A DNA stretch of 64,000 bases from Pandoraea terrae (GTDB lineage Bacteria > Pseudomonadota > Gammaproteobacteria > Burkholderiales > Burkholderiaceae), in NCBI RefSeq assembly GCF_902459695.1, contig NZ_CABPRZ010000010.1:1-64000 (forward strand), written 5' to 3'. The translations under genes were made by a program, and so were the position numbers. Of the stretch, positions 45,967-55,193 are shown piece by piece (positions within the stretch are counted from its first letter, which is position 1; each line of letters opens with the position of its first letter). Under the pieces are notes generated by a model. It was not told where the DNA came from, ran no database searches, and was given only the letters and a program-made list of their open reading frames with translations.

Positions 45967-47208
45967 TCAGTCGTACTTCTTGATGAAGTCGCGAATCTGC
46001 GGATAGATGACGTTGCGCCAACGGCTGCCGGAGAAGATGCCGTAATGGCCGCACTGGGGTGCCGTGAAATGCTGACGGCGCTTGGCCGGAATGCCCGCGC
46101 ACAGTTCGTGTGCGGCTTCGGTCTGGCCGCTGCCGGAGATATCGTCGAGTTCGCCTTCGATCGTAAACAGCGCCGTCGACTTGATGTCCTCCGGTTTCAC
46201 CCGCTGGCCATTCACATCCCACGTCCCGCGCGCCAGGCTGAAGTCCTGGAACACCGTCTTGATCGTATCCAGATAATACTCGGCGGCCATGTCGAGCACG
46301 GCGTTGTATTCATCGTAGAAACGGCGGTGGGCTTCGGCGTCGTCATTATCGCCGCGCAGCAGGTCGAGATAGAAGTCCCAGTGCGAATTCAGGTGGCGGT
46401 CCGGATTCATGGCGACGAAGCCGGCATGCTGCAGAAAGCCCGGATACACGAGACGGCCGGCGCCCGGATAGTTCGGCGGCACGGCGTAGATCACGTGATT
46501 CTCGAACCATTCGTACGATTTGTTCGTGGCGAGCGAATTGACCGACGTCGGGCTCTTGCGCGCGTCGATCGGGCCGCCCATCATCGTCATGGACTTCGGC
46601 GTCACTTCGCCATTGCTCGCCATCAACGAAATCGCGGCGAGCACCGGCACGGTCGGCTGGCACACCGAGATCACGTGCAGATTTTCGGCACCGATATAAC
46701 GGATGAAGTCCTGGATGTACGCAACGTAATCGTCCAGATGGAACGCGCCCTCTTCGGTCGGCACCATGCGGGCGTCATTCCAGTCGGTGATGTAGACCTT
46801 GTGATCCTTGAGCAGCGTACGCACGGTGTCGCGCAGCAGCGTGGCATGGTGGCCCGACAGGGGCGCGCACACCAGCACCACCGGGTCGTCTTTCAGGTGG
46901 CCGACCGCACTTGCGTCATCCGCGTAGCGCTTGAACCGCAGCAGGCGGCAAAACGGCTTTTCCATCGCCACCATTTCGACGACCGGGATCTTGTGCCCCT
47001 CGACTTCGACTGCCCGAATGTCGAATTCCGGCTTTTCATAGGCCTTGCCAAGCCGGTACAGCAGCTCATAACTGGCGGCAATGCGCGGCGCGCCCGGAAC
47101 GAGTGCAAGCGGGCTCGCGGGGTTGACGAAAGTGGCGGCCGCGGCCTTGGCCCACGTGGTCAGCGGGTTGAGCCACGCGCGATTGTATTCATGAATCTGA
47201 TACAACAT
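45967..47208 (-). CDS. phaZ: Intracellular poly(3-hydroxybutyrate) depolymerase
   Basis: 413 residues, cytoplasmic (no signal peptide). Mobilises stored PHB granules. Alpha/beta hydrolase of the PhaZ1 type in which the nucleophile is a cysteine: the lipase-box region reads HVISVCQPTVPVL. Later DWNDARMVP and CGHYGIFSG (catalytic His) fit the family; the Asp is in the GELDDISGSG segment. A good sigma-70 promoter is visible upstream. No phaC or phaP in the window. Confidence 0.95.
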   Translation of the reverse strand: MLYQIHEYNRAWLNPLTTWAKAAAATFVNPASPLALVPGAPRIAASYELLYRLGKAYEKPEFDIRAVEVEGHKIPVVEMVAMEKPFCRLLRFKRYADDASAVGHLKDDPVVLVCAPLSGHHATLLRDTVRTLLKDHKVYITDWNDARMVPTEEGAFHLDDYVAYIQDFIRYIGAENLHVISVCQPTVPVLAAISLMASNGEVTPKSMTMMGGPIDARKSPTSVNSLATNKSYEWFENHVIYAVPPNYPGAGRLVYPGFLQHAGFVAMNPDRHLNSHWDFYLDLLRGDNDDAEAHRRFYDEYNAVLDMAAEYYLDTIKTVFQDFSLARGTWDVNGQRVKPEDIKSTALFTIEGELDDISGSGQTEAAHELCAGIPAKRRQHFTAPQCGHYGIFSGSRWRNVIYPQIRDFIKKYD

Positions 47209-47247
47209 ATTATTGCCTTTGCCTCAAGGGCACGGGGGATCCGCTAA

Positions 47248-47276
47248 ATTATGCAGTCATTTGTGCGTGTGTGCAA
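47248..47276 (-). promoter_or_regulatory. Sigma-70 promoter of phaZ
   Basis: On the minus strand TTGCAC (47276-47271), 17-base spacer, CATAAT (47253-47248). Four to five of six bases match in each hexamer with ideal spacing; the leader to the ATG would be about 33 bases. Confidence 0.7.
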
Positions 47277-47411
47277 TGCAGCATACGCCGATGACATGAC
47301 GTGTTGTATATGGTGCAATAGTTTAGGCAGATCAAGGTCATTGATTATAACTATCGATCTTGCGGTGCAGCATGATGGATTTGGCGCAAGCGGCGCCGCG
47401 AGGGCGCAGAC

Positions 47412-47442
47412 AAAGAAAAAAGCCCGCCATGGGCGGGCTTTT
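47412..47442. terminator. Intrinsic terminator after tyrB (bidirectional)
   Basis: A-rich run, GCCCGCC (47422-47428), loop ATG, GGCGGGC (47432-47438), TTTT. On the minus strand the hairpin is followed by TTTTTTCTTT, so it mainly ends the aminotransferase transcript. Confidence 0.85.
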
Positions 47443-47499
47443 CAAGCACTTCACGGCCGGTAATGGCGGCAAAAGCGCTGTGAGGCGTGTGATTTTCGC

Positions 47500-48699
47500 T
47501 TACCGGATCACTTGTGCAATCGCCGACACGACATGGTCGATGTTCTTGTCGTTGAGCGCGGCGACGCAGATGCGGCCGGTCGAGACCGCGTAGATGCCGA
47601 AATCGTCGCGCAGCCGTTCGACCTGGTCGGCGGTCAGGCCCGAATACGAGAACATGCCGCGTTGCTTGATGACGAAAGAGAAATCGCGCTCGACGCCGTG
47701 AGCGCGCAGCTTCTCGACGAGCGCGAAGCGCATGGCGCGAATGCGTTCACGCATTTCGGCCAGTTCCTCTTCCCACAGGGCGCGCAGTTCGGCGTTGGCC
47801 AACACGGCCGCGACCACGGCGCCGCCATGCGTCGGCGGGTTCGAGTAGTTGGTGCGGATGACGCGCTTGAGCTGCGACAGCACGCGGTCGCTTTCGTCCT
47901 TGCTCGACGTGACGATCGACAGCGCGCCAACGCGTTCGCCATACAGCGAGAACGACTTCGAGAACGAGCTCGAGACGAAGAAGTTGAGGCCCGAATTGGC
48001 GAACAGGCGCACCACGGCGGCGTCAGCGTCGATGCCATCGCCAAATCCCTGGTAAGCGATGTCGAGGAACGGCACGAGCTGGCGGGCCTTCACGACTTCG
48101 ACGACCTGCGCCCACTGGTCGATGGTCAGATCGACGCCGGTGGGGTTATGGCAGCATGCGTGGAGGACGACGACCGTGCCGGCCGGTTCCTTATTCAGCA
48201 TGTCCAGCATGCCGGGGAGGTTCACCCCATGCGTATGCGCGTCGTAATACGGATACGACACGACGTTGAAGCCGGCCGACGTGAACAGGGCGCGGTGGTT
48301 TTCCCAGCTCGGGTCGCTGATGGCGACTTGCGAATTCGGGTTCAGTTGCTTGAGGAAGTCGGCGCCGATCTTCAATGCGCCGGTGCCGCCCAGGGCCTGG
48401 GCTGTGACGATGCGGCCTTCGGCCAGCAGCGCCGAATCCTTGCCGAACAGCATTTCCTGAACTGCCTTGTCGTAGGCGGCGATCCCGTCGATAGGCAGGT
48501 AGCCGCGCGGCAATCCGGCAGCCACGCGTTGTTTTTCAGCTTCCTGCACGGCGCGCAGCAGCGGCAGTTTGCCGTTCGCGTCGAAGTACACACCCACGCC
48601 CAGGTTCACTTTACTGGGACGGGTATCGGCATTGAAGGCTTCGTTCAGGCCAAGGATCGGATCGCGCGGGGCGAGTTCAACGGCGGAAAAGAGGGTCAT
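47500..48699 (-). CDS. tyrB: Aromatic/aspartate aminotransferase
   Basis: 399 residues, class I aminotransferase of the AspC/TyrB branch. Converts aromatic keto acids and oxaloacetate to amino acids with glutamate. Starts with the family N-terminus LFSAVELAPRDPILGLNEAF; substrate region LHACCHNPTG; PLP lysine in SSSFSKSFSLYGERVG; carboxylate-binding Arg in VSTGRICVAAL. AspC and TyrB cannot be separated from motifs alone; TyrB is chosen by habit in this group. Single gene with its own terminator. Confidence 0.93.
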   Translation of the reverse strand: MTLFSAVELAPRDPILGLNEAFNADTRPSKVNLGVGVYFDANGKLPLLRAVQEAEKQRVAAGLPRGYLPIDGIAAYDKAVQEMLFGKDSALLAEGRIVTAQALGGTGALKIGADFLKQLNPNSQVAISDPSWENHRALFTSAGFNVVSYPYYDAHTHGVNLPGMLDMLNKEPAGTVVVLHACCHNPTGVDLTIDQWAQVVEVVKARQLVPFLDIAYQGFGDGIDADAAVVRLFANSGLNFFVSSSFSKSFSLYGERVGALSIVTSSKDESDRVLSQLKRVIRTNYSNPPTHGGAVVAAVLANAELRALWEEELAEMRERIRAMRFALVEKLRAHGVERDFSFVIKQRGMFSYSGLTADQVERLRDDFGIYAVSTGRICVAALNDKNIDHVVSAIAQVIR

Positions 48700-48955
48700 T
48701 TCGACGGCTCGAAGGCAGGGAGTTTGAAAAAAGCGCGGGTCGGCGGCAACTTACGCATCATCGGCCCAACGGGGTATTTTAGCGAAGATGTGCCCGCTTG
48801 GGCGAAATCGTGGCAAAACCTTCGATAAGCCCCCGCTGGCCCCGGGATATCAGGCTGCCCCCAGCCGCAAATCCGGGCCCGGCGCCTGCCCGGACCGATC
48901 GCGCTAGAATAATGAATTCGATTTCCTGCCCGCCGGCCCAGCCGGATCGCCCAAC

Positions 48956-51046
48956 ATGACCCATCCGCACGTGGTAGACGAAGAGATCGACGAGAGCAAG
49001 TTCCTGACGTTTCCCGATTCCCCGTACCAGCTCTATTGTCCGTTTCCGCCCGCAGGCGATCAGCCGGAAGCCATTCGGCAACTGACCGAGGGCATCGAGG
49101 ACGGGCTTGCGTTCCAGACGCTGCTGGGTGTGACCGGCTCGGGCAAGACCTTCACGATGGCCAACGTGATCGCGCGCATGGGGCGTCCGGCGATCGTCTT
49201 CGCGCCTAACAAGACGCTGGCGGCTCAGCTTTATTCGGAATTCCGGGAGTTCTTTCCCCGCAATGCCGTCGAGTATTTCGTCTCGTACTACGACTACTAC
49301 CAGCCGGAAGCGTATGTGCCGCAGCGCGATCTCTTCATCGAGAAGGATTCATCGATCAACGAGCACATCGAGCAGATGCGCCTGTCGGCGACGAAAAGCC
49401 TGCTCGAACGGCGCGACGTGGTGATCGTGGCGACGGTCTCGGCCATCTATGGTATCGGCAATCCGACCGAATACCACCAGATGATCCTGACGCTGCGCCA
49501 TGGTGACAAGATCGGCCAGCGCGACATCATCGCGCGTCTGATCGCAATGCAATACACCCGTAACGAAACCGACTTTGCGCGTGGCACGTTTCGTGTGCGC
49601 GGCGACACGATCGACATTTTCCCGGCGGAGCACGCCGAGCTGGCGGTGCGCGTTGAGCTTTTCGACGACGAAGTCGACACATTGCAGATGTTCGATCCGC
49701 TCACGGGGCGCATCCGCCAGAAGATTCCTCGCTTCACCGTCTATCCGTCGTCGCACTACGTGACGCCGCGCGACACCGTGCTGCGCGCGATCGAGAACAT
49801 CAAGGACGAACTGCGAGAACGGCTCGATTTCTTCTACAAGGAGAGCAAGCTGGTGGAGGCGCAGCGCCTGGAGCAACGCACGCGATTCGATCTGGAGATG
49901 TTGCAGGAACTGGGCTTCTGCAAGGGCATCGAGAACTATTCGCGCCATTTGAGCGGCGCCGCGCCAGGCGAGCCGCCGCCGACGCTGGTCGATTATCTGC
50001 CCGGCGACGCGCTAATGTTTCTCGATGAATCGCACGTGCTGATCGGCCAGTTCAACGGCATGTACAACGGTGACCGCGCACGCAAGGAAAATCTCGTGAA
50101 CTACGGTTTCCGCCTGCCGTCGGCGCTGGATAACCGTCCGCTGAAGTTTGCCGAGTACGAGCGCAAGATGCGTCAGGCCATCTTCGTCTCCGCGACGCCG
50201 GCTGATTATGAGAGCAAACGGACCGGGCAAGTCGTGGAGCAGGTCGTGCGGCCGACGGGGCTCGTCGACCCGATCATTCACGTGCGTCCGGCGCGCACGC
50301 AGGTCGACGACGTCCTCTCGGAAATCAACCTGCGCACGAAGGAAGGCGAGCGCGTGCTGGTCACGACGCTGACCAAACGCATGGCCGAGCAGTTGACCGA
50401 ATACCTGTCGGACAACGGCGTGAAGGTGCGCTACCTGCACAGCGACATTGACACTGTCGAGCGCGTGGAGATCATCCGGGACCTGCGCCTGGGCACATTC
50501 GACGTCCTGGTCGGCATCAACTTGCTGCGTGAGGGGCTCGATATCCCGGAAGTGTCGCTGGTCGCCATACTCGACGCGGACAAGGAGGGCTTTCTGCGTG
50601 CCGAACGTTCGCTGATCCAGACGATCGGGCGGGCCGCGCGCAACGTCAACGGGACCGCAATCCTTTACGCGGACAAGATGACGGATTCGATGAAGCGCGC
50701 GATTTCGGAGACGGAACGCCGCCGCGCCAAGCAGGAAGCGCACAACGTTGCGCACGGCATTGTGCCGACGGGCGTGAAGAAGCGCATCAAGGACATCATC
50801 GACGGCGTCTACGACGCGGACGTTGCGCGTGCCGAACAGGCCGATGCGGTGGAACAGGCGCGCTACCAGGATATGTCGGAGAAGCAATTGGCGCGCGAAA
50901 TCAAGAAACTCGAAAAGCAGATGCTCGATCACGCCAGGAATCTCGAGTTCGAGAAGGCGGCGCAGACGCGCGACCAGCTGCTGCATGTCAAGGCGCTGGT
51001 GTTCGGCACCGACGGCGCCAGCGAATTGGTGCCGACGTCGTCATGA
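48956..51046 (+). CDS. uvrB: Excinuclease ABC subunit B
   Basis: Damage-verifying helicase-like subunit of nucleotide excision repair, 696 residues. Walker A G58-VTGSGKT-65; the beta-hairpin that inserts into DNA appears as [13 protein letters not shown]; helicase motifs continue through to the [10 protein letters not shown] segment; a UVR motif ([22 protein letters not shown]) at the C-terminus binds UvrA/UvrC. About 15 extra residues at the N-terminus. I looked for a LexA box upstream and found none. Stop overlaps the phosphatase start (ATGA). Confidence 0.97.
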   Translation: MTHPHVVDEEIDESKFLTFPDSPYQLYCPFPPAGDQPEAIRQLTEGIEDGLAFQTLLGVTGSGKTFTMANVIARMGRPAIVFAPNKTLAAQLYSEFREFFPRNAVEYFVSYYDYYQPEAYVPQRDLFIEKDSSINEHIEQMRLSATKSLLERRDVVIVATVSAIYGIGNPTEYHQMILTLRHGDKIGQRDIIARLIAMQYTRNETDFARGTFRVRGDTIDIFPAEHAELAVRVELFDDEVDTLQMFDPLTGRIRQKIPRFTVYPSSHYVTPRDTVLRAIENIKDELRERLDFFYKESKLVEAQRLEQRTRFDLEMLQELGFCKGIENYSRHLSGAAPGEPPPTLVDYLPGDALMFLDESHVLIGQFNGMYNGDRARKENLVNYGFRLPSALDNRPLKFAEYERKMRQAIFVSATPADYESKRTGQVVEQVVRPTGLVDPIIHVRPARTQVDDVLSEINLRTKEGERVLVTTLTKRMAEQLTEYLSDNGVKVRYLHSDIDTVERVEIIRDLRLGTFDVLVGINLLREGLDIPEVSLVAILDADKEGFLRAERSLIQTIGRAARNVNGTAILYADKMTDSMKRAISETERRRAKQEAHNVAHGIVPTGVKKRIKDIIDGVYDADVARAEQADAVEQARYQDMSEKQLAREIKKLEKQMLDHARNLEFEKAAQTRDQLLHVKALVFGTDGASELVPTSS

Positions 51047-51519
51047 AGCCGACTTCCGTTCTCTTCGTTTGCATGGGCAATATTTGCCGATCGCCTACGG
51101 CGGACGGCGTCTTTCGCCAGCGGGTGGCAGACGCGGGGCTGTGCGGCATCGTCACGGTCGACTCCGCGGGAACGCACGGCTATCATCTCGGTCATCCGCC
51201 GGACCCGCGCTCCCAGGCGGCGGCGCTGCGCCGGGGCTATGACCTCAGCACGTTGCGCGCACGTGCGGTCGAAGCGGGCGATTTCGATGCTTTCGACTGG
51301 ATCGTGGCGATGGACGACGCCAATTTTGCGGAACTGCAGCGGCGTTGCCCGCCGGCCCGGCGCCACAAGATCGTACGTCTCATGGATTTTGCCACGCGTC
51401 ACGACGCCACCGAGGTGCCTGATCCCTATTACGGGGAACGCGGCAGTTTCGAGACGGTCCTCGATTACGTCGAAGACGCCTGCGAAGGCTTGTTGCGCCG
51501 CTTGCGCGAATCCGGCTGA
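51043..51519 (+). CDS. Low-molecular-weight protein-tyrosine phosphatase
   Basis: 158 residues. Active-site loop C10-M-G-N-I-C-R16-S (C-x5-R) at the N-terminus and the general-acid Asp in [12 protein letters not shown] near residue 126. Such enzymes dephosphorylate tyrosine kinases or small substrates; no exopolysaccharide genes are near, so the target is unknown. The start overlaps the uvrB stop by four bases, implying coupled translation. Confidence 0.92.
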   Translation: MKPTSVLFVCMGNICRSPTADGVFRQRVADAGLCGIVTVDSAGTHGYHLGHPPDPRSQAAALRRGYDLSTLRARAVEAGDFDAFDWIVAMDDANFAELQRRCPPARRHKIVRLMDFATRHDATEVPDPYYGERGSFETVLDYVEDACEGLLRRLRESG

Positions 51520-51618
51520 CATCGCGCGGCATTTGCCGCCTGTTTTGGGGCGCCCGGGACGGATTTCTCCGGTCATCGCAGGGGGCCGTCGGAAATTGCC
51601 GCAAAAAATACGCCAGAA

Positions 51619-51643
51619 GAACTTGACTAAATTCGTGGGGAAT
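51619..51643 (+). promoter_or_regulatory. IscR type-1-like box and -35 region of the isc promoter
   Basis: Matches the type-1 IscR pattern (ATASYYGACTRWWWYAGTCGGSTAT) at most positions, keeping CTTGACTAAATT and the right-half GG. It contains TTGACT (51623-51628), the -35 hexamer; TATACT (51645-51650), 16 bases later, is the -10. Confidence 0.7.
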
Positions 51644-51645
51644 TT

Positions 51646-51670
51646 ATACTTGACGAAAATAGTCGAGATT
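51646..51670 (+). promoter_or_regulatory. Second IscR type-1 box over the -10/start region
   Basis: ATACTTGAC (51646-51654) with AAAATAGTCG (51656-51665) matches the type-1 consensus at 20 or more of 25 positions. It covers the -10 and likely transcription start, so [2Fe-2S]-IscR would repress its own operon, as in E. coli. Ends 13 bases before the iscR ATG. Confidence 0.8.
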
Positions 51671-51683
51671 AAAGCCCTGCATC

Positions 51684-52208
51684 ATGAGACTTACCACGAA
51701 AGGCCGTTTCGCCGTCACGGCGATGATCGACCTGGCCATGCGCCAGGACGCGGGTCCCGTGACGCTTGCGGGCATTAGTCAACGCCAGCGCATTTCCCTG
51801 TCCTACCTGGAACAGTTGTTCGGCAAGCTGCGCCGCCACGAGATCGTGGAGAGCGTGCGTGGGCCGGGCGGCGGTTACAGTCTGGCTCGGCGTGCCGAGG
51901 AAGTGACGGTGGCCGACATCATTATAGCGGTCGACGAGCCGCTCGACGCTACCCAGTGCGGCAGCAAGGGCAATTGCGAGAAAGGGCAGGATGGCCACCG
52001 CAGCCACTGCATGACGCATGAACTCTGGGCCACGCTGAACCAGAAAATGGTCGAGTACCTCGATTCGGTGTCGCTGCGCGACCTCGTCGAGCAGCAACGC
52101 AGCAAGCAGTCCCAGTCGGCGGTGTTGCGCGATACGCGCGAAACGTCCGTCGCGCAGGGCATTACTGCGCGCATTCCGAATTCGGTCTTCGACATGGCCC
52201 GTTCATAA
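51684..52208 (+). CDS. iscR: Iron-sulfur cluster regulator IscR
   Basis: 174 residues, Rrf2-family repressor that senses cluster supply and controls isc. N-terminal winged helix (1-75; [28 protein letters not shown]). Cluster ligands C92 and C98 match E. coli numbering, but the third cysteine is C109 (E. coli C104) because five residues (in [10 protein letters not shown]) are inserted; H112 is the fourth-ligand position. First gene of the operon; its promoter carries two IscR boxes. Confidence 0.96.
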   Translation: MRLTTKGRFAVTAMIDLAMRQDAGPVTLAGISQRQRISLSYLEQLFGKLRRHEIVESVRGPGGGYSLARRAEEVTVADIIIAVDEPLDATQCGSKGNCEKGQDGHRSHCMTHELWATLNQKMVEYLDSVSLRDLVEQQRSKQSQSAVLRDTRETSVAQGITARIPNSVFDMARS

Positions 52209-52243
52209 CAGGCGCCACGGCACGATCCTGGAGCACCTTCCCC

Positions 52244-53467
52244 ATGAAAAACGACACCTTGCACCTTCCCATCTACATGGATTACAGCGCCACCACGCCG
52301 GTCGACCCGCGCGTCGTGGACAAAATGCTGCCCTATCTGCGCGAACAGTTCGGTAACCCGGCTTCGCGCAGCCATTCGTTCGGATGGACGGCGGAGCAAG
52401 CCGTGGAAGAAGCGCGCGAGGAAGTGGCCAAGCTGGTGAAAGCGGATCCGCGTGAAATCGTCTGGACCTCGGGGGCCACGGAATCGAACAACCTGGCCAT
52501 CAAGGGCGCGGCGCATTTCTATAAGGGCAAGGGCAAGCACCTCATTACGGTGAAGACCGAGCACAAGGCTGTGCTCGATACCACGCGTGAGCTCGAACGC
52601 GAAGGCTTCGAAGTCACGTACCTTGACGTCAAGGACGACGGCCTGCTCGACATTGAAGCGTTCAAGGCGGCGATCCGCCCCGACACGATCCTGGCGTCGG
52701 TGATGGCCGTCAACAACGAAATCGGCGTGATTCAGGATATTCCGGAACTGGGCCGCATCTGCCGTGAAAAGGGCGTGATTTTCCACGTTGACGCGGCGCA
52801 GGCGACCGGCAAGATGGAAATCGACCTGACCGACTGGGCCGTTGACCTGATGTCGTTTTCGGCGCACAAGACCTACGGCCCGAAGGGCATCGGCGCACTG
52901 TATGTCCGCCGCAAGCCGCGTATCCGTATTGAAGCGCAGATTCACGGCGGCGGTCACGAGCGCGGCATGCGTTCGGGCACGCTGGCCACGCACCAGATCG
53001 TGGGCATGGGCGAAGCGTTCCGCCTGGCACGTGAAGAAATGGCGGCGGAAAACGAGCGCGTGCGCATGTTGCGTGATCGCCTGCTGCGCGGCCTGACGAC
53101 AATGGAAGAAGTCTACGTCAACGGCGACATGGAAAAGCGTGTGCCGCACAACCTGAACGTCAGCTTCAACTATGTCGAAGGCGAATCGCTGATCATGGCG
53201 ATCAAGGATGTCGCCGTGTCGTCGGGTTCGGCCTGCACGTCGGCATCGCTGGAACCATCGTATGTCCTGCGCGCCCTGGGCCGCAACGACGAACTGGCGC
53301 ACAGCTCGATCCGCTTTACGGTTGGCCGTTTTACGACCGAGCAGGAAGTCGACTACGTGATCGACCTGCTCCAGCACAAGATCGGCAAGCTGCGCGATCT
53401 GTCGCCGCTGTGGGAAATGTTCAAGGACGGGGTCGATCTGAATTCGATCCAGTGGGCCGCACACTGA
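52244..53467 (+). CDS. iscS: Cysteine desulfurase IscS
   Basis: 407 residues. PLP enzyme that takes sulfur from cysteine and passes it to IscU and other acceptors. PLP lysine K209 in [12 protein letters not shown]; the mobile-loop cysteine that carries the persulfide is C331 in [13 protein letters not shown]. Substrate and cofactor residues ([16 protein letters not shown]) are intact. 35 bases after iscR, 16 before iscU. Confidence 0.98.
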   Translation: MKNDTLHLPIYMDYSATTPVDPRVVDKMLPYLREQFGNPASRSHSFGWTAEQAVEEAREEVAKLVKADPREIVWTSGATESNNLAIKGAAHFYKGKGKHLITVKTEHKAVLDTTRELEREGFEVTYLDVKDDGLLDIEAFKAAIRPDTILASVMAVNNEIGVIQDIPELGRICREKGVIFHVDAAQATGKMEIDLTDWAVDLMSFSAHKTYGPKGIGALYVRRKPRIRIEAQIHGGGHERGMRSGTLATHQIVGMGEAFRLAREEMAAENERVRMLRDRLLRGLTTMEEVYVNGDMEKRVPHNLNVSFNYVEGESLIMAIKDVAVSSGSACTSASLEPSYVLRALGRNDELAHSSIRFTVGRFTTEQEVDYVIDLLQHKIGKLRDLSPLWEMFKDGVDLNSIQWAAH

Positions 53468-53483
53468 ATTCAAGGAGTTCGCT

Positions 53484-53882
53484 ATGTCGTACAGCAAGGA
53501 AGTTCTGGATCATTACGAAAACCCGCGTAACGTCGGTTCGTTCGACAAGGGCGACGACGCGGTCGGTACTGGCATGGTCGGCGCGCCGGCTTGCGGCGAC
53601 GTGATGAAGTTGCAGATCCGCGTGAACGAGGAAGGCGTGATTGAAGACGCCAAGTTCAAGACCTACGGCTGCGGCTCGGCGATTGCATCGTCGTCGCTCG
53701 TGACCGAATGGGTCAAGGGCAAGACCCTCGATCAGGCGCTCGACATCAAGAACACGCAGATCGCTCAGGAATTGGCATTGCCGCCTGTGAAGATTCACTG
53801 CTCGATTCTTGCCGAGGACGCCATCAAGGCGGCCGTGGCCGATTACAAGCAGAAGCACGGTGAAGCCGCGCAAGCCGCGTAA
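53484..53882 (+). CDS. iscU: Iron-sulfur scaffold IscU
   Basis: 132 residues. Scaffold on which 2Fe-2S clusters are built. The three cysteines C37, C63 and C106 and Asp39 are at their usual positions; LPPVK (99-103) is the HscA recognition motif. AAGGAG before ATG 53484. Receives sulfur from IscS and hands its cluster on with HscA/HscB. Confidence 0.98.
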   Translation: MSYSKEVLDHYENPRNVGSFDKGDDAVGTGMVGAPACGDVMKLQIRVNEEGVIEDAKFKTYGCGSAIASSSLVTEWVKGKTLDQALDIKNTQIAQELALPPVKIHCSILAEDAIKAAVADYKQKHGEAAQAA

Positions 53883-53912
53883 GCGGCGCGCAGCGTCGAA
53901 GGTGAAGCCAGC

Positions 53913-54236
53913 ATGGCGATTACAATGACCGAAAAGGCCGCGCAGCACGTTTCGCGCTACATTGCGCGGCGCGGCAAGGGCGTGGGCCTGCGTCTGGGCG
54001 TGAAGACCACCGGCTGCTCGGGGCTTGCGTACAAGCTCGAGTATGCCGACGACTTCGCGCCCGAAGACGTCGTCTTCGAGAGCCACGGCGTGAAAGTCGT
54101 GGTCGACCCGAAGAGCCTGCCGTACATCGACGGCACGGAGCTCGACTTTGCGCGGGAAGGCCTGAACGAGGGGTTCCGATTCAACAATCCCAACGTCAAG
54201 GATGAGTGCGGCTGCGGCGAGTCGTTCCGCATCTGA
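53913..54236 (+). CDS. iscA: A-type iron-sulfur carrier IscA
   Basis: 107 residues. C35 in [11 protein letters not shown] and the C99-G-C101 pair at the C-terminus are the cluster or iron ligands of A-type carriers. The length fits IscA. 30 bases after iscU, so in the same transcript. Confidence 0.97.
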   Translation: MAITMTEKAAQHVSRYIARRGKGVGLRLGVKTTGCSGLAYKLEYADDFAPEDVVFESHGVKVVVDPKSLPYIDGTELDFAREGLNEGFRFNNPNVKDECGCGESFRI

Positions 54237-54243
54237 CGCGCCC

Positions 54244-54468
54244 TTGAGGGCTATCGTCGGGTTCCGTCGGGACGACGAAGGTCATTGGGTGGCGGTGCTG
54301 GCCTGCGGTCATGGCCAGCATGTCCGTCATCAGCCCCCTTGGCAGTCGCGCGCATGGACGCAGACGGCGGCCGGGCGCGACAGCATGCTCGGCACCACAT
54401 TGCGATGCCGCAAGTGCGAGCGGGGCGAGCCGCCGGACGCGACGGACAGTCCGGCCGGAAACGATTGA
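54244..54468 (+). CDS. DUF3565 protein inside the isc operon
   Basis: About 74 residues. CGHGQHVRHQPPWQSR and a C-terminal C-x2-C (LRCRKCERGEP) suggest a zinc- or metal-binding mini-domain, the DUF3565 pattern. The start is TTG 54244, chosen because family members begin a few residues before IVGFRRDDEGHWVA. An ATG at 54202 overlapping iscA is the alternative; neither has a good ribosome site. It sits between iscA and hscB, on the same strand, so it is probably cotranscribed. Function unknown. Confidence 0.68.
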   Translation: MRAIVGFRRDDEGHWVAVLACGHGQHVRHQPPWQSRAWTQTAAGRDSMLGTTLRCRKCERGEPPDATDSPAGND

Positions 54469-54588
54469 CGAAGGCGGCGCGAGCCGCTTTTTTTACGGGA
54501 TGCACGGGTCAGCGCGGGGCGCCCGGTTGCGATGGCCTGCGGGTTATCGACCAGCCGGACATCACGCCGTGATCCGGGCGATCAGGTG

Positions 54589-55119
54589 ATGAGTTCGCTG
54601 ACAGACAACTATTTCTTGCTGTTTGAATTGCCGCAGCGCTTCGCGATCGATATGACCGCGCTCGAGGCGGCTTACCGCGCCGTGCAATCGCGCGTGCATC
54701 CGGACCGTTTCGCGCGGGCGAGCGATGCCGAGAAACGGGTGGCGATGCAATGGGCCGCGCAGGCGAATGCGGCGTTCCAGACGCTGCGCGATCCGCTCAA
54801 GCGCGCGACGTATCTGCTGACGCTGCATGGCATCGACGTCGGCGCGGAAAACAATACCGCGATGGCGCCCGATTTCCTGATGCAGCAAATGGAGTGGCGC
54901 GAGGCGATCGACGACGCCGTCTCGGCCAGGAATATCGGCGCGCTCGACGCGCTGGCGACGGATCTGCGTGCGGACCGCGCGACGCGCCTCGCGAAGCTGG
55001 GCGACTGGCTCGACAGCGCGGCGTGGCGGCCGGCGGCCGAAGCGGTGCGCCAACTGATGTTCATCTCGCGCGCGCAGCAGGACATCGCGCAGCGGATCGA
55101 GGACTTTGAAAATGCGTGA
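54589..55119 (+). CDS. hscB: Co-chaperone HscB
   Basis: 176 residues. J-domain (1-80) with the H37-P-D39 motif that stimulates HscA ATPase, and a C-terminal three-helix domain (about 95-170) that binds Isc[17 protein letters not shown] at the start is typical. Start ATG 54589 gives the family N-terminus. 120 bases after the DUF3565 gene. Confidence 0.96.
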   Translation: MSSLTDNYFLLFELPQRFAIDMTALEAAYRAVQSRVHPDRFARASDAEKRVAMQWAAQANAAFQTLRDPLKRATYLLTLHGIDVGAENNTAMAPDFLMQQMEWREAIDDAVSARNIGALDALATDLRADRATRLAKLGDWLDSAAWRPAAEAVRQLMFISRAQQDIAQRIEDFENA

Positions 55120-55193
55120 CGGGGCCGGCTGAGGCCGACCCGTTGCCTCACTGATGAGACGGTTCGCGCTTGACGCGGCCGCGAAGTAGAGCG

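Noticed and set aside
48780-48955. Expected LexA box before uvrB
   Set aside because: No CTG-N10-CAG with AT-rich centre was found in this interval.
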